From Acidobacteriaceae bacterium (GTDB lineage: Bacteria; Acidobacteriota; Terriglobia; Terriglobales; Acidobacteriaceae): a stretch of DNA of 64,000 nucleotides. This document shows, in pieces, positions 26,296 to 35,235 of the stretch (its first letter is position 1; each line of letters begins with the position of its first letter). The translations under genes and the position numbers were made by a program. The stretch spans positions 124,001 to 188,000 of the forward strand of contig JAOAPN010000016.1 in assembly GCA_025462885.1 (NCBI GenBank), read 5' to 3'. The notes below the pieces were generated by a model, which was not told the origin of the DNA, searched no databases, and worked only from the letters and a program-made list of their open reading frames with translations.

Positions 26296-26493
26296 TTAGT
26301 CCTGCTCTTTGCGAATCTTCTTGCGATTGCGCTTCCGCGCCAACGCTTCCTTCACACGCTTCTTTTCACCTGGCTTCAGGTAGAAAGAGTGACGCTTGAC
26401 TTCCTTGATAATGTCTTCGGTCTGCACTTTGCGCTTGAAGCGCCGCAGGGCATTTTCAAGGGGTTCACCCTCTTGAACTCGAATCTCTGCCAA
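26296..26493 (-). CDS. rpsU: 30S ribosomal protein S21 (TTG start)
   Basis: A 65-residue S21 of the small ribosomal subunit: AEIRVQEGEPLENALRRFKRK start and the basic KKRVKEALARKRNRKK tail are typical. The start is a TTG at 26493, because GGAGGT precedes it by 9 nt and the family begins exactly here; the nearest in-frame ATGs would add 10-30 unrelated residues. The spacer contains a run of eight T including the start codon, which might promote slippage. Confidence 0.93.
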   Translation of the reverse strand: MAEIRVQEGEPLENALRRFKRKVQTEDIIKEVKRHSFYLKPGEKKRVKEALARKRNRKKIRKEQD

Positions 26494-26759
26494 AAAAAAT
26501 ACACCTCCAACCAGTCCTTGCATGGACCTCTTTAGAATAACGCTGTTTCGAAGGATAAGCGATATAAAATCGCCGAAATTCATGGTAATTCCAAGAATGG
26601 GCAGCGAGTTGCTTAACCTTGGAAGAAATTACCCGATCGTCCAATCAATAGCCTCAGGAGACTTCCCAGGCGAAATGCCGACTTTAGGCGATAGATCGTT
26701 AGAAGGGCTGAAGCAAGAACGCGGAGCGTAGAATCGGCAGCAGGATGCGGGAGAAAAGG

Positions 26760-27278
26760 ATGATTCGGTCGTATCAGGGAAAGCTGCCGGTGATCGCAGA
26801 CGGATGCTATGTCGATGTTTCGGCACAGATTATCGGAGACGTGGAACTCGGCCCCCAAGCCAGCGTATGGATGAACGCCGTCCTCCGGGGCGACGTCAAC
26901 TCCATCCGAATCGGCGCTAAAAGCAACGTCCAGGATTGCGCCGTGCTGCACGGAATGCGCCACCTCTACCCGGTGATCGTAGGGGAGATGGTGACGATCG
27001 GCCACAACGCCACCGTCCACGGCTGCGTCCTGGAAGACACGGTTCTGGTCGGGATCGGCGCGACCATCCTGAACAATGCGCGCATCGGCGAAGGCTCGAT
27101 CATCGCTGCAGGTGCCGTAATCCCGGAACAAACGATCATCCCGCCCAACTCCCTCGTCACCGGCATCCCCGGAAAGATCCGCCGAACCCTCGGCGACGCC
27201 GACCGCGCCCTGATCCTGAAGTACGCCCAGAACTACCTCGACTACACGGCTATCTATCTGAAGGAGACCGGAGAGTAA
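26760..27278 (+). CDS. Gamma-class carbonic anhydrase-like protein
   Basis: A 172-residue left-handed beta-helix protein of the gamma-carbonic anhydrase/PaaY family, with hexapeptide repeats through residues 15-140 and the zinc-ligand region (AVLHGM, GHNATVHGC). Such trimers interconvert CO2 and bicarbonate or act as related thioesterase/acyl enzymes. The ATG at 26760 has GGGAG 6 nt upstream; another ATG at 26745 is in frame. Lies upstream of hisS, same strand. Confidence 0.9.
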   Translation: MIRSYQGKLPVIADGCYVDVSAQIIGDVELGPQASVWMNAVLRGDVNSIRIGAKSNVQDCAVLHGMRHLYPVIVGEMVTIGHNATVHGCVLEDTVLVGIGATILNNARIGEGSIIAAGAVIPEQTIIPPNSLVTGIPGKIRRTLGDADRALILKYAQNYLDYTAIYLKETGE

Positions 27279-27356
27279 GTAGCGTCCGAGGATTCCGTGT
27301 GAACTGGGGCGTCAGCGACCTAGGGCAGATGCATCCTTTTCGCTACACTGGAAGAG

Positions 27357-28805
27357 ATGGCAACTTTGAAAGCAGTACGAGGCACGCGCGACCTGCTGCC
27401 TCCGGAAACAGAACTTTGGAACCGTGTCGAAGCTACGGCGCGGGCAGTCTTTGCGCGTTATGGGTTCGGCGAGATTCGCACCCCGCTGTTTGAGGCGACG
27501 GAGCTCTTCGCCCGCGGCGTCGGCGAAGAGACTGACATCGTCTCCAAGGAGATGTACACCTGGGACGATCGCGCCCGAGCCGCCAGCGAGAAGCCCCAGA
27601 GCTTGACCCTCCGTCCGGAAAACACCGCCGGCGTCGTCCGCTCCTATATCGAGCACAAGATGGACGAGTCCGGGCTGCTGCAGAAGCTCTTCTATATCGG
27701 GCCGCAGTTTCGGCGGGAGCGTCCACAGCGTGGGCGCTACCGGCAGTTCTGGCAGATTGGCGCGGAGGTCCTCGGCCCCGCGTGGTCCGGCTCCGACAGC
27801 GCCGTTCGCGATGCCGAAGTGCTGGAGATGCTCGCCACCCTGCTGAACGAACTGGGCGTCAAGGGCTGGAGGCTGGCACTGAACTCCGTTGGCTCCTCCA
27901 CGGATCGCCCTCGCTACATCGCCGCATTGCGCACCGCCCTGGAGCCAGTGAAAGCCCAGATGTGCGAGGACAATCAACGCCGCGCTGAGACTAATCCGTT
28001 ACGGGTGCTCGATTCCAAGGATCCGAACGACCAGGACATCATCAACGCCCTGCCCAAGATCGCCGACTACCTCGACGACGCCTCGCGCGATCACTTCGAG
28101 CAGGTAAAAGCTTCGCTCGACGCCTGCGGTGTCCCCTATGTCGTCGATCCGCGACTGGTGCGCGGGCTGGACTACTACACCCGCACCACCTTTGAATTCA
28201 CTGTTCCCGACGGCTCCGGCCTGGGCACCCAGAACGCTCTGCTTGGCGGCGGACGCTATGACGGCCTCAGCGAGATGCTGGGCGGCCCCAAGGCTCCCGG
28301 CATCGGCTTCGCCATCGGCGAAGACCGCCTGATCCTGACCCTACAGGCCCAGGCCGCGGAAGCCGTTACGAAGAAACTCGACGCCTTCATCGCTCCCATG
28401 GGTATCGGCCAGAACCCTGCTGCGCTGCTGCTGGCGAAGGAACTTCGCGCCGCCGGACTGACGGTTGAAGTCGGCGACGGCACATTCCGGCTCCGCAAAT
28501 CTTTTGAAGCAGCCGACAAACTGGCACACCGTATGGTCATCGTCGGCGAGGACGAGGTGTCCTCCGGAGTCTTTACCGTCAAGTATTTCGAAGCCGGGGA
28601 GCAGGTGAAGGTGCCGCGAAGCGAGCTGATAAACGTCCTAAAGTCATACAGTATTGCTATGCAATACCGCGCTGAGGCCAATCGTACTGGATATGCTTCG
28701 GACGGGTTGATGGCAGACAGGCGTGATGAGGTTGCAAAGGAAGCACTTGAGAATGCCGTAAGTCTTGCCCAGCAAGTACTTTCAAAATCAGAAAAGCATA
28801 GCTGA
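27357..28805 (+). CDS. hisS: Histidyl-tRNA synthetase with extended C-terminus
   Basis: A class-II aminoacyl-tRNA synthetase charging tRNA-His. Motif 2 (YIGPQFRRERPQRGRYRQFWQIGAE region), the HisA motif LVRGLDYYTRTTFE and motif 3 (GIGFAIGEDRL) are intact; the anticodon-binding domain follows to about residue 430. At 482 residues it is about 50 longer than usual. The tail (about 432-482, MADRRDEVAKEALENAVSLAQQ) has lower GC and helical character. This could be a lineage-specific extension or read-through into other coding DNA. Start ATG at 27357. Confidence 0.95.
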   Translation: MATLKAVRGTRDLLPPETELWNRVEATARAVFARYGFGEIRTPLFEATELFARGVGEETDIVSKEMYTWDDRARAASEKPQSLTLRPENTAGVVRSYIEHKMDESGLLQKLFYIGPQFRRERPQRGRYRQFWQIGAEVLGPAWSGSDSAVRDAEVLEMLATLLNELGVKGWRLALNSVGSSTDRPRYIAALRTALEPVKAQMCEDNQRRAETNPLRVLDSKDPNDQDIINALPKIADYLDDASRDHFEQVKASLDACGVPYVVDPRLVRGLDYYTRTTFEFTVPDGSGLGTQNALLGGGRYDGLSEMLGGPKAPGIGFAIGEDRLILTLQAQAAEAVTKKLDAFIAPMGIGQNPAALLLAKELRAAGLTVEVGDGTFRLRKSFEAADKLAHRMVIVGEDEVSSGVFTVKYFEAGEQVKVPRSELINVLKSYSIAMQYRAEANRTGYASDGLMADRRDEVAKEALENAVSLAQQVLSKSEKHS

Positions 28806-28923
28806 TGTGCGGGCGGATCAATCCCAAATTATTAAAGGGGACGACGAACTTCGCCTCCTCGATGAAATCGATCAATATGAGTCGTTCACGATCTCATATG
28901 CAGCGAGGCAATCCGTTGTTTAG
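28765..28923 (+). other. Possible small or broken gene overlapping hisS end
   Basis: A +1 frame relative to hisS runs from a TTG at 28765 to a stop at 28923 (52 codons). It reads as a plausible charged peptide (IIKGDDELRLLDEIDQYESFT), unlike typical out-of-frame noise, in AT-richer DNA. No ribosome site is evident. It could be a remnant of a gene fused out of frame to the hisS tail. Low confidence. Confidence 0.22.
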
Positions 28924-28958
28924 CGCCTGATACCGGAACTTCGTACAATAGGGATATC

Positions 28959-30782
28959 GTGATACTCGACTTTTTAGGCAGTTTGCAGCGGACGCATATG
29001 TGTGGAGATCTCCGGGTGGAAGACGCCGGAGAGGATGTTGTGCTGATGGGTTGGGTCAACCGGCGGCGCGACCATGGCAATTTGATCTTTCTCGACGTGC
29101 GCGACCGCAATGGTCTGACGCAGGTGGTGCTGGATAAAGAGATCAGCAGCGAGGCCCACGCCAAGGCCGAGGCCGCACGCTCCGAGTACGTCGTCGCCGT
29201 GAAGGGCACTGTGCGTAAGCGCGGCGAAGGCCTCGGCAACCCCAACATGGCCACCGGCGACATCGAAGTGGTGGCGAAGGAATTGCTGCTGCTCAACGAG
29301 GCGAAGACGCCTCCCTTCTCTCCCGCCGAAGACGCCATCGCCAACGAAGAAGTACGGCTGAAGTATCGCTACCTCGACCTGCGCCGCGTCGAGATGCAGA
29401 AGAACTTCCGCATGCGTCACGAGGTCACGCGCGCCATCCGTAACTATCTTTCGGACCAGGGTTTCCTCGAGATCGAAACACCGTTCATGACGCGCTCCAC
29501 ACCGGAAGGCGCACGCGACTACCTCGTCCCCAGCCGCGTTCACGCCGGCCATTTTTACGCGCTGCCGCAGTCGCCGCAGATCTTCAAGCAGATCCTGATG
29601 ATCTCGGGCTTCGACAAATACTTCCAGGTCGCACGCTGCTTCCGTGACGAAGATCTCCGCGCCGACCGCCAGCCGGAGTTTACCCAGATCGACCTCGAAA
29701 TGACCTTCCCGACCCAGGACGAGGTCTTCCGTGTCGCTGAAGGTTTTCTCAAGGCAGCATTTGAAACCACCGGAGTTACACTTTCAGCTCCGTTCGTTCG
29801 CATGACCTACGACGAAGCAATTCTGAACTATGGCATCGACAAGCCGGACATGCGTCTACCTGCCATGGTCACCCTCACCAACGAGCTAACCCCGGAACTG
29901 CGCGAGTCCCTCAAGATCGAGCCCACACTCGCTGTTCTGGGCTTCGTCATTCCCGATGTCGGCGCTCTCAGCGGAACGCAGAAGCGCGGCCTGGTCGATG
30001 AGATTCGCAAGACCTTCGGCGACTCCGGCCTCGACTTCCTCGATGTCGCACGCCTCAAGACGAATGACACGTTCGCCCCGCTGGCCACGGTCATTGAGAC
30101 GAAGCTGAGCCTCGGTGCATCGGATCTCGCCATCGTCATCACCCCCAAGCTCGGCACGCCCGCCAAATGGAACCACGACGCTCAGTGGATCTACAAGCGC
30201 GTCGGAGCGCTCCGCCTGGAGCTTGCCAAAAAGTTCGCCGACAAGCACAAGCGCTTCGAGCAAACCAACACCGCCGCGGATTACAAATTCCTCTGGGTCA
30301 CCGACTTCCCCATGTACGAGTGGGATGAAGAGACCAAGGTCTGGAACGCAGCGCACCATCCGTTTACCTCGCCGCACGAAGACGACATCAAGTCCGGTGC
30401 GCTCTTCAATGATAAGGGTGCCGTTCGCGCTCTCGCTTACGACGTCGTCCTCAATGGCACCGAGCTTGGTTCGGGCTCGATCCGTATCCACAGACAGGAC
30501 GTGCAGGCAGAGATCTTCCGCTCTCTAGGCATGAGCGATGAAGAGGCCCACGAGCGCTTCGGCTTCTTTCTCGACGCACTCGAGTACGGCACACCGCCGC
30601 ACGGCGGCATCGCCCTCGGCCTCGACCGCATCGTGATGATCATCGCCGGAGCATCGAGCCTGCGCGAGGTCATCGCCTTCCCCAAGACCGCCAAAGCCAT
30701 CGACCTGATGGTTGATGCACCGACCCCGGTAAGCGATCAGCAGTTGAAGGAACTCAGCCTCAGAACGGTAGTTCGCAGCTAG
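28959..30782 (+). CDS. aspS: Aspartyl-tRNA synthetase (GTG start)
   Basis: A 607-residue class-II synthetase with the N-terminal OB-fold anticodon domain (RTHMCGDLRVEDAG...GWVNRRRDHGNLIF), catalytic core (FLEIETPFMTRSTPEGARDY; QSPQIFKQ; CFRDEDLRADRQPEFTQID), a bacterial GAD insertion, and motif 3 (GIALGLDRIVMI). Start chosen at GTG 28959, AGGG 5 nt upstream. Whether it is discriminating or also charges tRNA-Asn is not decided here. Confidence 0.96.
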   Translation: MILDFLGSLQRTHMCGDLRVEDAGEDVVLMGWVNRRRDHGNLIFLDVRDRNGLTQVVLDKEISSEAHAKAEAARSEYVVAVKGTVRKRGEGLGNPNMATGDIEVVAKELLLLNEAKTPPFSPAEDAIANEEVRLKYRYLDLRRVEMQKNFRMRHEVTRAIRNYLSDQGFLEIETPFMTRSTPEGARDYLVPSRVHAGHFYALPQSPQIFKQILMISGFDKYFQVARCFRDEDLRADRQPEFTQIDLEMTFPTQDEVFRVAEGFLKAAFETTGVTLSAPFVRMTYDEAILNYGIDKPDMRLPAMVTLTNELTPELRESLKIEPTLAVLGFVIPDVGALSGTQKRGLVDEIRKTFGDSGLDFLDVARLKTNDTFAPLATVIETKLSLGASDLAIVITPKLGTPAKWNHDAQWIYKRVGALRLELAKKFADKHKRFEQTNTAADYKFLWVTDFPMYEWDEETKVWNAAHHPFTSPHEDDIKSGALFNDKGAVRALAYDVVLNGTELGSGSIRIHRQDVQAEIFRSLGMSDEEAHERFGFFLDALEYGTPPHGGIALGLDRIVMIIAGASSLREVIAFPKTAKAIDLMVDAPTPVSDQQLKELSLRTVVRS

Positions 30783-30795
30783 AGAGTGGCCATTC

Positions 30796-31299
30796 ATGAT
30801 TGAGTTGACGCAGGAAGAAATTTGGCAGCAGATTGATTCTGCTGCCTATCTCTTTTTAAATCGCACCTTTGAGCCCAGAGATAATCAATTGACCATCGTA
30901 TTGAACGAAGCCATCGCCAACGAAGCAAAAAAATCTAGAAGAGAGTTCCCTGGTGGATTAGATCTTGCCGAGTCGACTCCAATCGAATCCACACCAGATT
31001 GTCGAATTTTTACGCTAAGTTGGACAAGCTATGTGTCGTACTGCGTCACTGAAGAAATGGTCGGTTCTTGCGGCGATTACGGAAACGAAATTTATACAGG
31101 ACGACTGTTTCGACGCTATTCAAAATCTAACTTTCTTGACTTCGTTGCCAGAGATACTGGCGCGCATTTTGAAAGCTATCAACACTACAAAATAGCCTGT
31201 CAGAATTATGTCATCGACGTAGCAGCGACTATGACTCCGACGCTCCAAATCTCTTCACGTTTAGAGGCAGAGTCGCTCCGTCGCAATTACCTTCAATAG
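30796..31299 (+). CDS. AT-rich orphan protein of unknown function
   Basis: A 167-residue predicted cytoplasmic protein, starting 13 bp after the aspS stop and probably in its transcript. No signal peptide or transmembrane segment. It is acidic in the N-terminal half and has aromatic segments (TLSWTSYVSYCVTEE; HFESYQHYKIACQNYVIDV). The DNA is clearly AT-richer and uses A/T-ending codons, unlike aspS, which suggests recent acquisition. I do not recognise a family; small acidic proteins of this size can be immunity proteins, but that is only a guess. Confidence 0.6.
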   Translation: MIELTQEEIWQQIDSAAYLFLNRTFEPRDNQLTIVLNEAIANEAKKSRREFPGGLDLAESTPIESTPDCRIFTLSWTSYVSYCVTEEMVGSCGDYGNEIYTGRLFRRYSKSNFLDFVARDTGAHFESYQHYKIACQNYVIDVAATMTPTLQISSRLEAESLRRNYLQ

Positions 31300-31340
31300 C
31301 ATCTCGCCAATGAATCGGGTGCGGTTATTTTTCTCGGCCT

Positions 31341-32291
31341 TTAGTAAGCGCTAGCCTCCGTCAGCTTATCCAGAGCTTCCTGATCGAGCTTCAAATCCAC
31401 CGCAGCGAACAGGCTCTCCAATTGTTTCGTGCTGGTAGCACTCGCAATGGGAGCTGTAATCGTCGGCTGAGCCAGCAGCCATGCCAACGCAATGCTCGCC
31501 TGGGCAGCACCCGTTTGCTGCGCAACCTCATCGAGCGTCTTCAGGATCTTTTCGCCCCGCTCATCGAAGTACTTCGCCACACGAGCCTCACGGTTCGCGC
31601 CTTTACTGTCTTCTTTGGTCTTGTACTTCCCCGTCAGAAAACCGCTCGCCAGAGAGAAGTATGGAATCACACCGAGGCCGAACTTCGCTGCCACGCGTGC
31701 CAGGCTCGTCTCGTAGTCCTGACGGTCGTAGAGGTTGTACTCGGGCTGCAGGGTGACGTACGGCGGCAGCTTCTTGAGCTCGGAAGTCTCGAGCACCGCA
31801 GCCAAACGATCACCCTTGTAATTGGAGGCGCCGATCTGTCGCACCTTTCCCTGGTCGATCAGGATCGCGTAGGCCTCAAGCGTCTCATCAAAGGCTGTAT
31901 CCGCGTCATCGACATGCGATTGGTACAGATCGATGTGGTCGGTCTGCAAGCGCTTCAACGATGCCTCAACGGCTTCAAGAATGTAGCGCTTGCTCAGCCC
32001 TTTCTTGCCGTCGCCCAGGTCCATTCCGACCTTGGTCGCGAGCACGACCTTATCGCGTTTACCGGAGTGCCGGAACCACTCTCCGAGAATCGTCTCCGAC
32101 TCCCCGCCCTGGTGACCGGGAACCCACTTCGAATAGACGTCCGCTGTATCGATGAAATTAAAGCCGCGATCGACGAAGGCGTCGAGGATCTCAAAGGATC
32201 GCTCAGCATCGACCGTCCAGCCGAAGACATTCCCACCAAGCATGAGGGGAACGACCTGAATATCGGAGTTCCCAAGAGTTCTGGTCTGCAT
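31341..32291 (-). CDS. Aldo/keto reductase
   Basis: A 316-residue NADPH-dependent (beta/alpha)8-barrel reductase of the YghZ/GSP69-like branch. The catalytic tetrad is visible: Asp in FIDTADVY, Tyr in the same motif, Lys in LATKVGMD and His in YQSHVDD. The ATG at 32291 (MQTRTLGNSDI) has AGAGGT 5 nt upstream; the longer frame to 32366 would add 25 unrelated residues. Physiological substrate unknown; probably aldehyde detoxification or sugar reduction. Confidence 0.93.
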   Translation of the reverse strand: MQTRTLGNSDIQVVPLMLGGNVFGWTVDAERSFEILDAFVDRGFNFIDTADVYSKWVPGHQGGESETILGEWFRHSGKRDKVVLATKVGMDLGDGKKGLSKRYILEAVEASLKRLQTDHIDLYQSHVDDADTAFDETLEAYAILIDQGKVRQIGASNYKGDRLAAVLETSELKKLPPYVTLQPEYNLYDRQDYETSLARVAAKFGLGVIPYFSLASGFLTGKYKTKEDSKGANREARVAKYFDERGEKILKTLDEVAQQTGAAQASIALAWLLAQPTITAPIASATSTKQLESLFAAVDLKLDQEALDKLTEASAY

Positions 32292-32353
32292 GTAGTACCT
32301 CTGGGGTATTGGACTATTTCCAGAGGCGCGGGGATGCAAGCTGCTCGAACAAT

Positions 32354-33181
32354 CTAGTTCATCCACTTACGATCGTTCGGATCCTTGCGAGCCTCATCGG
32401 GGTCGATATAACGGCCGTCTTGGTCGAAGTGCACCACGCGATTCTGCTTGCGCATGTAGACCTCAAACTTCCGGGCTGCACGCCGGCGTTTCCAACGGTA
32501 GTAGCCATTGCGAATTCCGAAGTAGCGTTCCGTGACTCCGAACGCCATGCCCCGGCGCGGAGCGAACTTCACGTACAGAAATCCGCACAAAGCGCCCGAG
32601 AGCTGAAGTAGTGCCGTGAAATTATCCGACGACTTCAGCAACACAGCGATGGCGATCAGAATGTAGATCGCGACCATGTACTTCGCCTTCACGCGAAGCA
32701 CGAACCACAGCAAAAACTCCTGGTCGCCAAAGAGCATCGCGATCGCGATCAGCAGTCCGAAGATGCCTCCATACGGCCCGATAGCGGCGGCTTTGGGATT
32801 GAGACCGAAGAGGTGTGTAAACGAAAGCGCCGTTGCCACAACAGCGCCGCCAATGACGGAGCTGAAGTACAGCTCATACATCCAGCGGCTTCCGTAGGAG
32901 CCCTCCAGCAGAGAGCCTGTGAACCACAACGTCAGCATCGCAAAAACCGGGCCAAGAATACCGGTCTGCAGGAAGGAATAGGTGACAAGTTGCCAGAGTT
33001 CGCCGTGAACGACTGCCCAGGGCTCCAGCATCAGGTGGCCCCCGACGACGGTCTGCAGTGGCTGCGAGATCCAGCCCAACAGGGCAAAGCCGAAGAATGC
33101 GGCGACGTTCGCCAGGATAAGACGACGGGTCGCCCCGGCAAAGGGCGGCAGGGACATCGTGATGGAGCCGGTACGAGGCAT
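32354..33181 (-). CDS. Rhomboid-like membrane protein lacking catalytic residues
   Basis: A 275-residue protein with a six-helix rhomboid core (about residues 15-205), then a 70-residue basic cytosolic tail. The fold signature is clear: GELWQLVTYSFLQ, LWFTGSLLEGSYGSRW and GIFGLL. The active serine motif GxSG is replaced by GPYG (Y137), the helix-6 His is Q193 in LQLSGALCGFLY, and the helix-2 HxxxN is absent (GPVFAML). It should therefore be a pseudoprotease, in the manner of iRhom/derlin-type proteins, possibly a binding partner or chaperone. The next gene downstream is the aldo/keto reductase. Confidence 0.85.
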   Translation of the reverse strand: MPRTGSITMSLPPFAGATRRLILANVAAFFGFALLGWISQPLQTVVGGHLMLEPWAVVHGELWQLVTYSFLQTGILGPVFAMLTLWFTGSLLEGSYGSRWMYELYFSSVIGGAVVATALSFTHLFGLNPKAAAIGPYGGIFGLLIAIAMLFGDQEFLLWFVLRVKAKYMVAIYILIAIAVLLKSSDNFTALLQLSGALCGFLYVKFAPRRGMAFGVTERYFGIRNGYYRWKRRRAARKFEVYMRKQNRVVHFDQDGRYIDPDEARKDPNDRKWMN

Positions 33182-33312
33182 GGCGACTGCTTTCTATTTC
33201 ACCACAGCCCGGGATCCAGCGCAGTCATCGACTTGAGGAAGCAGTCTCAGCACTCCGCTGGAAACCAGGCGTTAGAGCGTAAACACGGCTGCTGCGTGCG
33301 CTCTACTATTTT

Positions 33313-34839
33313 TTAGTAGGCGCTCCGCACGGGCGGAGGCACGGCAGGATAGACCGCTGCACTGCGATGACCGGCTGCATCCACCGAGCGCACGCCGAAG
33401 ATCACGTTGTCTTTAGAGATCGGCAGGCTGACCGTGGTCACCGTCCCGACCGGAATAAAAGTCGTCCAGTCCGGCTGTATCGTATCCCGGTAGACGACCT
33501 CGAAGCTGGCGCTGGCGGGCATGCCGGCCGGTTTCTCCCAGCGCAGCGTGGTCCCCGTATCGTAGGGCGGATTCAGGACGACGACATTCTGCGGCTGACC
33601 CGGCGCCGAGGCAAGCGTAGCCAGCGCAGCACTGTTCAGCCGGGCGACATTGGCGATGTAGTCAAAGTCGTCGTACTGGATCATGTCGCCGTACTGGATG
33701 CCGTTCTCCTCGCGGATATTCTGGTGCTGGTGGTTGAAGTTCTCCTTCCACTCCGTAAACCGCACGGCCGTGAAACCCTCCATCGAGAAGCTGGTATGGT
33801 CGCCGCCCCGTCCATATCGATCGCGGCGGAAGATCATCACCGGGCGGAAAGCCGGAACCTGCAGAATCGCGTTGCTGTGAACCTTCCCCGGACCTGGCGA
33901 CGGAGGGCGATAGCTCCCAGGCTGGAAGTAGCTGCGGCTTACATCCACGATGGCGCGCGCCAGCTCCCTGGCGGCGGAATCGTTCTCCGCGCCAATAGTC
34001 TGGATCTGACGTAACTGCTCCAGCGTCGCCGGGCCGGGAACGCCTTCTGAAAACACCCGCACAGCGGACTTGTCTACGCCGGTCGCCCCCGGAGTCGTAT
34101 CGCCCCCGACGATGTCGTTGTTCAGCACCGCCTCCAACTGCCAACCCTCGGATTTGGCCAGTTTCGCCAAGTGCCGGCTGCCGTTCAACCCCTGCTCCTC
34201 GCCCGCCACCGCGACGAAGACAATGGTGCTGGGAAATTTGAGCTTCGACAGCACCCGCGCGCATTCCATCGAAACAGCCGTTCCGCTGGCGTCGTCATTC
34301 GCGCCCGGAGCCGCATCGTGCGTGTTGAAGTTGTCCGAATTCCGCGAGTCATAGTGCCCTGTCACCAGGACGCGACGCGCCGACTGAGCCCGGTCCGTCC
34401 CCTTCAAAACTGCGTAAACATTGGTCAGCCTGGTCGGCTTCAGGATGCGCGGGGCCGGACCAGTCTGAGGCGGCTCGATAAACTCGTCGCGCTTCACCTC
34501 CAGGCAGCCGCCGCAGGCCGCCGAGGTCGCCTTGAACTCCGACTCGATCCAGTCGGCCGCCGCGTTGACGCCGGTACCCGGCTTCAAGTCGGTCTCCATG
34601 CTGGAGAGTGTGCTGCGGTTGTTGAAACTCACAAGCTTCGTGATGGTCGCCTGGATGCGTTCCGGTGAAACCTGTTTCAGTACAGCCGCAATGGCGGGGT
34701 CCGCCGCCGCCACAGGAATCGGCGCACCGGCAGGCAGTTGGCCCTGCGCAAATGCGGAAACCGTAACCGTCACAAGAAGAAGGGGAGCGGCGAGCCGGAA
34801 AAGACAAGCGCGAGGGATGAAATGTGCTTCAATAGTCAC
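33313..34839 (-). CDS. Secreted M28-family zinc aminopeptidase
   Basis: A 508-residue exopeptidase. Signal peptide about 1-32 (ends SAFAQ). The two-zinc site is complete: His/Asp in VTGHYDSR, Asp in GANDDASG, Glu pair in AGEEQGL, Asp in NNDIVGGD and His in GGDHTSF. A C-terminal beta-sandwich of about 90 residues follows (fibronectin-like, TTLRWEKPAGMPASASFEVVYRD). It probably releases amino acids from peptides in the periplasm or outside. A short inverted repeat CTACTA/TAGTAG overlaps the stop. Confidence 0.93.
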   Translation of the reverse strand: MTIEAHFIPRACLFRLAAPLLLVTVTVSAFAQGQLPAGAPIPVAAADPAIAAVLKQVSPERIQATITKLVSFNNRSTLSSMETDLKPGTGVNAAADWIESEFKATSAACGGCLEVKRDEFIEPPQTGPAPRILKPTRLTNVYAVLKGTDRAQSARRVLVTGHYDSRNSDNFNTHDAAPGANDDASGTAVSMECARVLSKLKFPSTIVFVAVAGEEQGLNGSRHLAKLAKSEGWQLEAVLNNDIVGGDTTPGATGVDKSAVRVFSEGVPGPATLEQLRQIQTIGAENDSAARELARAIVDVSRSYFQPGSYRPPSPGPGKVHSNAILQVPAFRPVMIFRRDRYGRGGDHTSFSMEGFTAVRFTEWKENFNHQHQNIREENGIQYGDMIQYDDFDYIANVARLNSAALATLASAPGQPQNVVVLNPPYDTGTTLRWEKPAGMPASASFEVVYRDTIQPDWTTFIPVGTVTTVSLPISKDNVIFGVRSVDAAGHRSAAVYPAVPPPVRSAY

Positions 34840-34983
34840 GGGAATCTTCCTCTTGTGGAAACTGAACCGCTTTACTAATCGTAAGCTTGACGTACCGCCA
34901 TGTGGCCGTTAGAAATAGCCATGTGCATGCCGTATCTGGATAGTATAGGTCGGCGCAAATGAAATTATCAGGAGGCTTTGAAC

Positions 34984-35184
34984 ATGGCTGTAGTTTGCCC
35001 GGAATGCGACAATCCGATTATCGTGGACGCGGACGAGGTAGAAGAAGGCGAGACTGTGCAGTGCGACGAGTGTGGCGCTGATCTCGAGATCGTTTCGGTG
35101 GATCCCCTTGAGCTGGCCCTGGTGGACGAGGCCGGTTACGACGACGAAGAGACCGCTCAGCCCGACGAGGAAGACGAGGAGTAG
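34984..35184 (+). CDS. LysW-like amino-group-carrier zinc-ribbon protein
   Basis: A 66-residue acidic protein with one zinc ribbon: C5-x2-C8 and C27-x2-C30, followed by EIVSVDPLELAL, the signature of LysW/ArgW carrier proteins. In LysW the C-terminal Glu of an EDWGE tail carries the amino acid during lysine or arginine synthesis. Here the tail is an acidic run ending DEEDEE, so a terminal Glu is present but the Trp-Gly element is not. No LysX/ArgX-type ligase is in the window. AGGAGG lies 8 nt before the ATG. It may be a carrier with another partner or a structural ribbon. Confidence 0.8.
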   Translation: MAVVCPECDNPIIVDADEVEEGETVQCDECGADLEIVSVDPLELALVDEAGYDDEETAQPDEEDEE

Positions 35185-35235
35185 CAGCGCCGGCGGCGAC
35201 GCCGCTCTGCCCTCCGGTGGACGTATACTGTGAGC

